A DNA stretch of 40,561 nucleotides from positions 1 to 40,561 of IMG/VR virus record IMGVR_UViG_3300044533_000706. One strand, 5' to 3'. Position 1 is the stretch's first letter; the number at the start of each line of letters is the position of its first letter. Of the stretch, positions 35,975-40,561 are shown piece after piece. The notes under the pieces are model-generated. The model did not search any database and had not been told where the DNA came from. It was given only the letters and a program-made list of their open reading frames with translations. The stretch comes from a virus. The translations under genes were made by a program, and so were the position numbers.

Positions 35975-36940
35975 ATGATTAAATATCGCTTAGTAGCATC
36001 AATTGCTACATCAATTGTTATGTTCATTTCTCCTGCATATGCAGTTGAGAATGGCACACTATTAACTCAAGATGAGAATGCCGTATATCTATTAGATGGC
36101 TCAGTAAACGCTTTCTTGTATCAACCACAAATTGTATTCACATCCTCACATGGAATGGATCAGTGGGCTAAAGGTGAGCTATTTGTTAACAACAGCTCAG
36201 GCCAAAAGTCTAAGGTCGATAAGATACTTATGGCTCCAGGATTTAAAGATAGAATAATTACTAAAGAGGCTATTGCCGCTGGCAAAGCAGTTTTAAGTCG
36301 CTCCAATGACTTTGCAATTCTAATTCTTCAAGAGCCACTTCCAATGACTCAAAAGGTAGATCTAATTAAGAGTAATGATCTTTTAGATATAATCCGTAAT
36401 CAAGAGCCAGTGTATTCAATTGGATATAGCTCATACGACAACACTCGTAAAAAAGATCAGCGTCCAAGGCAACTCGAAGCAAAAATGATTGATAAAGAAT
36501 TAGCAAGGCAAATATACGAAGCTTATTACTCAGTTGGACATCCTAATTGGGGGCCAAAGGGATCTACCTTTGAGTTGATAGATATTCAATTAGTACACTC
36601 TGCAGCAACGGGTTCAGGATGTAACGGAGACTCAGGCAGCGGTTACTTCCTCAAAAGGGGTAACACTAAGGTTTACCTTGGTCCAGCAGGGGCACATGCT
36701 GTTGGTATACCAAACTGTGGGGAACCTGGATTCTGGGGAGACAAAGGTAATGCCTTTGCAGTTGAGCCTGTGTATAAGCACTTAGACCTAATAAAGCAGG
36801 CTGAGCTAATTGTTGATCAGATGAATGTAAAGCCAGTAGAGCCCACTGTAAAGCCCACACCACAGCCTACTGCAACACCAAAGGCGGGAAGAAAGAAAGC
36901 CTTCAGATATATACATAAAACATCTCATAGGTGTCTATAA
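35975..36940 (+). CDS. Secreted trypsin-like serine protease (S1)
   Basis: 321 residues. Signal peptide cleaved after AYA (23). The chymotrypsin-type triad is complete: H59 in FTSSHGM, D112 in NDFAILIL, S220 in GCNGDSGSGYF; C216 and C248 probably form the conserved disulfide. A proline/threonine-rich linker (about 290-307) leads to a basic C-terminus ending in HRCL, which could bind the cell wall. It is the second secreted protease of the window and has the same leaderless promoter type as the first. Its target may be host surface proteins. Confidence 0.88.
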   Translation: MIKYRLVASIATSIVMFISPAYAVENGTLLTQDENAVYLLDGSVNAFLYQPQIVFTSSHGMDQWAKGELFVNNSSGQKSKVDKILMAPGFKDRIITKEAIAAGKAVLSRSNDFAILILQEPLPMTQKVDLIKSNDLLDIIRNQEPVYSIGYSSYDNTRKKDQRPRQLEAKMIDKELARQIYEAYYSVGHPNWGPKGSTFELIDIQLVHSAATGSGCNGDSGSGYFLKRGNTKVYLGPAGAHAVGIPNCGEPGFWGDKGNAFAVEPVYKHLDLIKQAELIVDQMNVKPVEPTVKPTPQPTATPKAGRKKAFRYIHKTSHRCL

Positions 36941-36987
36941 TACCCATATAGATGGCGAAAAAAGTGAAGTCGAAAAGTAGAGACCCC

Positions 36988-37016
36988 TTGTCAGTACCTG
37001 ACATAAATGTTATAAT
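36988..37016 (+). promoter_or_regulatory. Near-leaderless promoter for the 37023 gene
   Basis: TTGTCA (36988-36993), 17-base spacer, TATAAT (37011-37016, with TGT before it), six bases to the ATG at 37023. No SD. Confidence 0.72.
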
Positions 37017-37022
37017 AAATAC

Positions 37023-37232
37023 ATGCTGCAGAACTTAGAGATACCTGATCCATTTGCTACATTTGTGGCACACAAGTACGCTAATTTTAAGGGTATGAAA
37101 TATGACTTCTTTAGCGGTGAATGGGATATGAAATGTGGATGCTGCTCAGAGCCATTAAACGCTCCAACTAAGAAAATATTAAATAAGATCAGGCTATATC
37201 ACACTCGTAATGAATGTCTTGGGGGGTACTGA
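37023..37232 (+). CDS. Small zinc-binding-like protein
   Basis: 69 residues: MKCGCCSEPLNAP then YHTRNECLGGY. C-x-C-C and H...C ligands suggest a zinc finger in the C-terminal half; the N-terminus (IPDPFATFVAHKYANFKGMKYDFFSGEWD) is aromatic-rich. Its stop shares bases with the next ATG (TGATG). Confidence 0.65.
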   Translation: MLQNLEIPDPFATFVAHKYANFKGMKYDFFSGEWDMKCGCCSEPLNAPTKKILNKIRLYHTRNECLGGY

Positions 37233-37375
37233 TGAGCGATATTGATACTGACAGATCAATGCGTCTTAAATTAGCTATAGAAGAGATGCTTAAAGATATT
37301 GATATGAGCGGTGAAGAGTGGAATGATCGTGATAAAAACGGGATCCCATATTGGGAAAAAGGCGGGGAGGCCTAA
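37232..37375 (+). CDS. Small acidic helical protein (47 aa)
   Basis: 47 residues, MSDIDTDRSMRLKLAIEEML then KDIDMSGEEWNDRDKNGIPY. GGGGGG ribosome site within the previous gene. Helical, acidic; function unknown. Confidence 0.6.
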   Translation: MSDIDTDRSMRLKLAIEEMLKDIDMSGEEWNDRDKNGIPYWEKGGEA

Positions 37376-37377
37376 TA

Positions 37378-37560
37378 ATGATAACAATACTAGCTATACT
37401 AATCACATGGTATGCAACTAAACTATACTATACAAGATCATTTACCTTTGATATAGAACAATCTAATCTAATTAAGGCCACATGCCATAAATGTGCTCGA
37501 ACAGGATATGTTCACCCAGAACATCTTCGTGCTCCATATTACTGCATCTCCTGTAAATAA
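37378..37560 (+). CDS. Membrane-anchored zinc-ribbon protein (60 aa)
   Basis: Start at ATG 37378, with GGCGGGGAGG upstream. A membrane helix (ITILAILITWYATKLYY) is followed by a zinc ribbon CHKC...CISC. The combination places a metal-binding domain at the membrane. The stop shares a base with the next ATG (TAATG). Confidence 0.65.
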   Translation: MITILAILITWYATKLYYTRSFTFDIEQSNLIKATCHKCARTGYVHPEHLRAPYYCISCK

Positions 37561-37703
37561 TGGATAAATTCGAATCATCTTGGAGCAAATTTGCCAAGGA
37601 ATATGAGCCATATAAGGTAGCATGTACTCAATGTAAGCAACTATATATCAAGCAAGATGATGACCCATTTATATGCCTTACATGCTCAGCAAGAAAGCTG
37701 TAG
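37560..37703 (+). CDS. Small zinc-ribbon protein (47 aa)
   Basis: CTQC (about 21-24) and CLTC (about 39-42) form a zinc ribbon after an N-terminal helix. TAATG coupled. It is the last plus-strand gene before the gene-free region and is followed by two hairpins. Confidence 0.62.
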   Translation: MDKFESSWSKFAKEYEPYKVACTQCKQLYIKQDDDPFICLTCSARKL

Positions 37704-37763
37704 AAATTTAAGCAATTGGGTCCTTACCCATTATATCCCCCCTCCCTTTATCTCCCTTGTATC

Positions 37764-37778
37764 AGCCTCCTAGAGGCT
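37764..37778 (+). terminator. Hairpin terminator of the plus-strand operon
   Basis: AGCCTC/GAGGCT six-base GC-rich stem with a CTA loop, followed by TATTTAG. It sits 60 bases past the last plus-strand gene. Confidence 0.65.
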
Positions 37779-37784
37779 TATTTA

Positions 37785-37810
37785 GTGGAGTATTGTGGAG
37801 TAAAGTGGAG
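37785..37810 (+). repeat. Three GTGGAG units with ten-base period
   Basis: GTGGAG at 37785-37790, 37795-37800 and 37805-37810, exactly ten bases apart, close to one DNA helical turn. Phased short repeats can be binding sites for a cooperative protein. Confidence 0.75.
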
Positions 37811-37959
37811 AATCATACTATCAATTTAGATCCAAATACTATCATTATATCTATCTAAACATACCTATGTAATGGAACCCTATCAATTAATGTTCGTAAT
37901 GTCAATAGGGCCCATATAAAGCATATTGGCCAATATTTGTCAATAGCTTTCATATAAAA

Positions 37960-38007
37960 TTCCAGGAAATTTTTTTATTTGGTCGTAAAGAGCAATTTTG
38001 GCCCATA
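37960..38007 (+). repeat. Direct repeat R1 (48 bases)
   Basis: TTCCAGG, an A/T run, then G-TCGTAAAGA, ending TTTTGGCCCATA. Aligns with R2 at 38107-38153 over its whole length with few differences. The CGTAAAG...TTTGGCCC core is also found, degenerate, at 38864-38911. Confidence 0.8.
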
Positions 38008-38106
38008 TTTATGGCAAAAAATTCTGTCAGATTCTGCATTATTTGTCTCATATAATGAGATATTCTATGCACATTTTGACAGATTATATTAGATTTATTA
38101 TACATT

Positions 38107-38153
38107 TTCCAGGGTTTTTTATATGTGATCGTAAAGAAGAAATTTGGCCCATA
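38107..38153 (+). repeat. Direct repeat R2 (47 bases)
   Basis: Second copy of the R1 repeat in the same orientation, 147 bases downstream. Variation is concentrated in the AT run, while TTCCAGG, TCGTAAAGA and TTTGGCCCATA are kept. Confidence 0.8.
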
Positions 38154-38218
38154 AGATGGGCATATAAAAATGGGACATATAGCTAATTAAAGCCATATGC
38201 CCCATAGGGGAAGTTATA

Positions 38219-38563
38219 TTAGAATGAATCTAAGTCCATTATGTATTTGCTATCTCTTACTCTTGTTTCTTTCAAGGAGTCTATTGTTAGGTTTCTATCC
38301 ACCGCTCCATATTTTGCTTCCAGCATATCATTGAGCGCATCTGCTAAAAGCAATCCTTCGGATGTATATCCTTTATCCCATTCTGACTTTAATCTAAGGG
38401 AATTGTATTGGATAATGTATCTAACTAGTTCCATTAGCCTGTCTTGGGTGTACAAGGTATGTTCAGTTGTTAATACATTTGCCATTACGGCAGGGGAGAA
38501 GTTAGCATTGTTTAGATAGTCTGTTAGTTTTTCTGCTGCTTTGAATTCGTTCGCTTTAGCCAT
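38219..38563 (-). CDS. Hypothetical helical protein
   Basis: 114 residues, helical (NEFKAAEKLTDYLNNANFSPAVMANVL, then LMELVRYIIQYNSLRLKSEWDKGY, then LLLADALNDMLEAKYGAVDR). An AAAGAGGTGG ribosome site and a good promoter (38587-38616) precede it. Its own transcription unit; nothing follows except the gene-free region. No family recognised. Possibly a regulator or an anti-host protein. Confidence 0.75.
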   Translation of the reverse strand: MAKANEFKAAEKLTDYLNNANFSPAVMANVLTTEHTLYTQDRLMELVRYIIQYNSLRLKSEWDKGYTSEGLLLADALNDMLEAKYGAVDRNLTIDSLKETRVRDSKYIMDLDSF

Positions 38564-38586
38564 TGAGTTCCACCTCTTTCGTTTTG

Positions 38587-38616
38587 ATTATACCATTGGG
38601 CACTGACATTTGTAAA
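38587..38616 (-). promoter_or_regulatory. Minus-strand promoter for the 38219-38563 gene
   Basis: On the minus strand: TTTACA (38616-38611), 18-base spacer, TATAAT (38592-38587). The TTTACAAAT sequence at the -35 is identical to that in the promoter at 38852-38880. Confidence 0.7.
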
Positions 38617-38621
38617 TGAAG

Positions 38622-38651
38622 GGGGACCTGCCTCCGAAGAGGAAGGTCCCC
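38622..38651 (-). terminator. Hairpin terminator after the Lsr2-like gene
   Basis: GGGGACCT/AGGTCCCC outer stem, with an inner CCTC/GAGG stem and CGAA-type loop. Starts twelve bases after the stop codon of the minus-strand Lsr2-like gene. Confidence 0.75.
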
Positions 38652-38662
38652 ACAGTTAGCTA

Positions 38663-38815
38663 TTACTTGACGTTCTTCTTGTCTGTGAAGACTACGCCTT
38701 CTTGTGCTGCCTTGCTGATAGCTCCTAGAGCTGCAGCTGAGAAGCGGCCACGCTTGCCCACAGAAATTCCCTGGGCCTTGAGGTACTCACGAGTTGTTGT
38801 TGGTGTTGATGTCAT
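38663..38815 (-). CDS. Lsr2-like DNA-binding mini-protein (50 aa)
   Basis: A short frame of 50 residues: TTTREYLKAQGISVGKRGRF then SAAALGAISKAAQ and a basic tail VVFTDKKNVK. The V-G-K-R-G-RFS segment matches the AT-hook-like RGR loop of the Lsr2 C-terminal domain, which binds the minor groove of AT-rich DNA. The N-terminal dimerisation domain of Lsr2 is missing. Actinophages often encode Lsr2-like proteins that counter host silencing. SD AAAGGA precedes the ATG; promoter and terminator flank it, so it is a stand-alone transcription unit. Confidence 0.75.
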   Translation of the reverse strand: MTSTPTTTREYLKAQGISVGKRGRFSAAALGAISKAAQEGVVFTDKKNVK

Positions 38816-38851
38816 TTGGTTTGATCCTTTCTAGATCGAGTTGTTATATAT

Positions 38852-38880
38852 ATTATATCCGAATTTCGGGGATTTGTAAA
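38852..38880 (-). promoter_or_regulatory. Minus-strand promoter with palindromic operator for the Lsr2-like gene
   Basis: Minus strand: TTTACA (38880-38875), 17-base spacer, TATAAT (38857-38852). The spacer holds an 11-base palindrome CCGAATTTCGG (38859-38869), placed where a repressor would block polymerase. The palindrome is GC-rich at its ends in AT-rich surroundings. Confidence 0.7.
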
Positions 38881-38911
38881 TAGGGGCCGTAAAGCAATAT
38901 TTTTGCCCGTG
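38864..38911 (+). repeat. Degenerate third copy (R3) of the R1/R2 repeat
   Basis: Shares the core CGTAAAG (38888-38894), then AATATTTTTGCCC, with R1 and R2; the first half differs and overlaps the Lsr2-like promoter. Similarity is partial, so homology is a suggestion. Confidence 0.5.
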
Positions 38912-38925
38912 CCCTTAGATTATGA

Positions 38926-38952
38926 CCGTTATGTCTGAATTGTCCATAACGG
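38926..38952 (-). terminator. Hairpin terminator of the minus-strand operon
   Basis: CCGTTATG/CATAACGG, eight-base arms with an 11-base loop, 20 bases beyond the stop of the last minus-strand operon gene (38973-39149). It separates that operon from the Lsr2-like unit. Confidence 0.68.
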
Positions 38953-38972
38953 CCCAACCTATCTTTATTTAG

Positions 38973-39149
38973 TTATACTTCTATTTCTTCGATGTTATAT
39001 GGTTCAATCGTGTCATCAGTTGAAACTTCTGTCCAGCCCTCTACAGGAATACGAAGGGCTGATTCCCAAGCAAGGTCGTGAGACTCTGCATTAATGACTA
39101 CAGAAAACTTCTGCGTTCGGTCCCCGTAGATTTTATAGTCTTGTCTCAT
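38973..39149 (-). CDS. Small hypothetical protein (58 aa)
   Basis: 58 residues: MRQDYKIYGDRTQKFSVVIN then AESHDLAWESALRIPVEGWT. Beta-alpha-beta pattern, acidic C-terminus. AGGTGG ribosome site, ATGA coupled to the upstream gene. Resembles short phage proteins of the same fold as the 19789 gene. Function unknown. Confidence 0.65.
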   Translation of the reverse strand: MRQDYKIYGDRTQKFSVVINAESHDLAWESALRIPVEGWTEVSTDDTIEPYNIEEIEV

Positions 39150-39283
39150 AGTTCCACCTGTTCTATCTTATCTTTAATTAACTTAGCAATGATGTTGTGT
39201 GCCTCGATGTTTTCTGTTTCGGACCCACCCCACAAAAGTTTTTGGGCTGTAATAAGTTGATCGTTTAAGTACTTATCACTCAT
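39146..39283 (-). CDS. Small helical protein (45 aa)
   Basis: 45 residues, MSDKYLNDQLITAQKLLWGG then helical to KIEQVEL. Its start overlaps the end of the upstream gene (39276) and its stop overlaps the next ATG (ATGA). Function unknown. Confidence 0.6.
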   Translation of the reverse strand: MSDKYLNDQLITAQKLLWGGSETENIEAHNIIAKLIKDKIEQVEL

Positions 39284-39608
39284 CTTCATCTTCGTCCTCC
39301 TCTTCTTCTTCATCAGGGTCTACGATGTAATCCCTGCTCATCATCCAATCTAAAACTTCTTCTTGATGTTGCTCGGCGCCCCACTCTAGAGAGAAGCCCA
39401 TACCAGCCTCTACAGCCTCACACAGGTGGTCCCACATCTCGTCTTGGGTTGCCTTGGCAACATAGGTGTCATCGTCTAGGATGTTATTAATAGTTGACCA
39501 TGTCCATAGCCAAACAAGCGATAGGCCAAGGTCGGTGGTGTCTAGAATTTCTAAACATTCATTTAGTTTATCTTTATCTTCAGGCTTCACCACGTGCTCC
39601 AATCGCAA
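39276..39608 (-). CDS. Acidic hypothetical protein
   Basis: 110 residues with a tryptophan-rich helical core (LGLSLVWLWTWSTINNIL, EMWDHLCEAVEAGMGFSLEWG) and an extremely acidic tail (VDPDEEEEEDEDEDE). An acidic tail of this kind can mimic DNA or bind basic proteins, which is a suggestion only. Overlaps its neighbours on both sides. Confidence 0.7.
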   Translation of the reverse strand: MRLEHVVKPEDKDKLNECLEILDTTDLGLSLVWLWTWSTINNILDDDTYVAKATQDEMWDHLCEAVEAGMGFSLEWGAEQHQEEVLDWMMSRDYIVDPDEEEEEDEDEDE

Positions 39609-39858
39609 ATGATAGTTGGTATGTTAGTTCATATAGTGCTACTAGGGCGTCAAGGTACCCTTCGCATTCAGTACGGACCATAGAGTCCATTGCTTCTTCT
39701 GATTCTTCTTCCCGTTCGATTGCGTCTGCTAGTTCCTGCTCGGCAATTAGCATTAGATTTTTTAGTTCACCGTGCATTATATCTAATCCACTAACACCTG
39801 CATTAACCAAACGTTGCAAATGGGGCGGGAGCCCAAGGTCTTCCATAGTCATATCCAT
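39580..39858 (-). CDS. Hypothetical acidic helical protein
   Basis: 92 residues, helical and rich in glutamate (LIAEQELADAIEREEESEEAMDSMVRTECEGYLDALVALYELTYQL). It overlaps the downstream gene by 29 bases and its start shares a base with the stop of the upstream gene. Coiled-coil likely in the centre. No function assigned. Confidence 0.7.
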   Translation of the reverse strand: MDMTMEDLGLPPHLQRLVNAGVSGLDIMHGELKNLMLIAEQELADAIEREEESEEAMDSMVRTECEGYLDALVALYELTYQLSFAIGARGEA

Positions 39859-40064
39859 TAATATACCCTTTCGTTATTATTCATTATATCAGTTGCCACT
39901 GACAATAAATGTTCGGTTGCTTCAATTGCTCCTTGGAAGTAATCATCTGAAGGGTCATATTCATCATCCTTCAAAGGCTCCCCATTTTTAGTAGCCTCCC
40001 AATCTTGATTAAGACTAATTAGATGTAACTTCATATACTCTAGGAAATAAGATGATTTAGTCAT
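39858..40064 (-). CDS. Hypothetical protein
   Basis: 68 residues with a helical pattern (SSYFLEYMKLHLISLNQDWEATKNGEPLKDDEYDPSDDYFQGAIEATEHLLSVATDIM). Shares single bases with neighbours at both ends, so co-translation is likely. Function unknown. Confidence 0.7.
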   Translation of the reverse strand: MTKSSYFLEYMKLHLISLNQDWEATKNGEPLKDDEYDPSDDYFQGAIEATEHLLSVATDIMNNNERVY

Positions 40065-40261
40065 TACTTAATTCCCTTCGTTTCAGCATAATGCTTAAGA
40101 GCCTTATTAATTAGTTCTCTGTTCTCTGCTTCTTCTTGTTCAACTTTTTGCTCATGTTCTCTAATTTTTTCTTCCATCTCAAGTTCGCTTTTAGCATTTT
40201 CCCATGCGCTAACTAGCATAAGCATACCAAATATAACAGCAAAAACCATCCATATTTCCAT
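40064..40261 (-). CDS. Membrane-anchored coiled-coil protein (65 aa)
   Basis: An N-terminal membrane helix (MEIWMVFAVIFGMLMLVSAW) and a long acidic coiled coil (NAKSELEMEEKIREHEQKVEQEEAENRELINKAL). I choose the ATG at 40261 because it overlaps the upstream stop (TAATG); an earlier in-frame ATG at 40285 lies inside the upstream gene. Layout resembles the 22227 gene. Confidence 0.68.
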   Translation of the reverse strand: MEIWMVFAVIFGMLMLVSAWENAKSELEMEEKIREHEQKVEQEEAENRELINKALKHYAETKGIK

Positions 40262-40419
40262 TAGTCGAAATACCCTTCTGCCCATAGTCCTTGTAAGAAA
40301 TCATGGGCGGTTACTAGATAGTTATGAATAGCAGGATTCTCATCAGGATTAATCAACAAGTCAGCTTGATATACTCCATATGTCATATCTGCTAAATCTT
40401 TTTGTGTATAACCTAGCAT
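40261..40419 (-). CDS. Small hypothetical protein (52 aa)
   Basis: 52 residues: MLGYTQKDLADMTYGVYQADLLIN then HNYLVTAHDFLQGLWAEGYFD. It starts one base into the upstream stop and ends in the next ATG, so it is one link in a fully coupled chain. Helical, function unknown. Confidence 0.65.
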   Translation of the reverse strand: MLGYTQKDLADMTYGVYQADLLINPDENPAIHNYLVTAHDFLQGLWAEGYFD

Positions 40420-40561
40420 TATTTCTCCTCATCATATTCTAAATAGTATTGGTCGCCTGGATTTAAATCATAGAATAGATTAAATCTACCCTTTAAGTAA
40501 TTGTTATCTGACATTTCTGCAAATCTAAAATCTGCAAACATTTGCCCTTCATCTAAATTAG
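40419..40561 (-). CDS. Hypothetical protein, C-terminal part (5' end outside window)
   Basis: The minus-strand frame is open to the window edge. The visible 46 residues (QMFADFRFAEMSDNNYLKGRF, then NLFYDLNPGDQYYLEYDEEK) are aromatic and acidic. It overlaps the next gene (TAATG). An internal ATG exists, so a start within the window cannot be excluded. Confidence 0.55.
   Translation of the reverse strand, partial: NLDEGQMFADFRFAEMSDNNYLKGRFNLFYDLNPGDQYYLEYDEEK

Larger units (their letters stand above)
37704..38218. other. Gene-free convergent region
   Basis: 515 bases between the converging plus and minus gene sets. No supported gene. It holds two hairpins at its left side (TGGGT/ACCCA at 37717-37730 and the 37764-37778 terminator), three phased GTGGAG units, an inverted CCCTAT/ATAGGG pair (37878-37883, 37905-37910), and two copies of a 47-48-base direct repeat. 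The segment GGCCCATA occurs three times. The region is very AT-rich. It could hold a replication origin, a regulatory RNA or a recombination site. Confidence 0.7.

Noticed and set aside
36952-37038. 28-codon frame beginning MAKKVKSKSRD
   Set aside because: It overlaps the 37023 promoter and gene start, has no ribosome site, and is very short; it cannot be supported over chance.
37998-38186. 62-codon plus-strand frame in the gene-free region
   Set aside because: Starts at a TTG inside repeat R1, runs through R2, lacks a ribosome site and has no sensible protein composition.

Overview
This AT-rich window reads as an interior slice of a large tailed double-stranded DNA phage (Caudoviricetes) infecting an actinobacterium. 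Supporting phage origin are a full-length large terminase, a terminase-small-like neighbour, an SSB, a Cas4/RecB-type nuclease, a RuvC-like resolvase, five tRNA genes, a holin/CHAP-endolysin lysis block, and tightly packed, overlapping genes. Supporting an actinobacterial host are a WhiB regulator, an Lsr2-like mini-protein, an AhpC-AhpD pair of the actinobacterial type, and many promoters placed so that transcription would begin on the start codon, as in actinobacterial leaderless mRNAs. A freshwater or marine planktonic actinobacterium is a plausible host, but that is inference. No portal, capsid or tail assembly genes were recognised, so the main structural module must lie outside the window.

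Layout. 1-3.5 kb: tail of a 2-oxoglutarate (2OG) dioxygenase gene, then SSB, nuclease, zinc protein, RuvC-like resolvase, a tiny HTH protein and a DUF1599-like protein. 3.5-6.6 kb: terminase genes with a 2OG dioxygenase inserted between them. 6.6-15.3 kb: tRNAs alternating with accessory metabolic genes (carbamoyltransferase, two SGNH-hydrolase-like paralogues, AhpC, AhpD, Hsp20, an APS-kinase/nucleotidyltransferase fusion, DUF2061, thermonuclease, cupin/2OG enzymes). 15.3-19.8 kb: a probable virion or surface protein, a secreted PA14/proline-rich protein, a lipoprotein, holin-like proteins and the endolysin. 19.8-26.5 kb: an SDR oxidoreductase that seems to start at ATT, WhiB, an Ntn-hydrolase, a secreted subtilase, thioredoxin and a host-like alanine-rich secreted protein. 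26.5-33.0 kb: a KAPAK-repeat protein, a flavin monooxygenase, 2OG enzymes, a run of tiny cysteine-rich peptides, a sulfotransferase and a fusion of two 2OG dioxygenases. 33-37.7 kb: GroES, many small zinc-binding proteins, tRNA-Arg, a DUF6065-like protein and a secreted trypsin-like protease. 37.7-38.2 kb: a gene-free convergent region with direct repeats. 38.2-40.6 kb: minus-strand small genes including the Lsr2-like protein.

How the genes may work together. The phage carries a thiol/peroxide set (AhpC, AhpD, thioredoxin, a redoxin-like protein), a chaperone set (Hsp20, GroES) and parts of a PAPS-dependent sulfation route (APS-kinase-type domain plus sulfotransferase). It also has an unusually large collection of seven 2OG/cupin dioxygenase domains and at least five predicted exported proteins, including two serine proteases of unrelated folds. 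The most distinctive regulatory features are about eleven near-leaderless promoters, two matching pairs of promoter/leader architectures, and two genes that appear to begin at ATT in the same sequence context.
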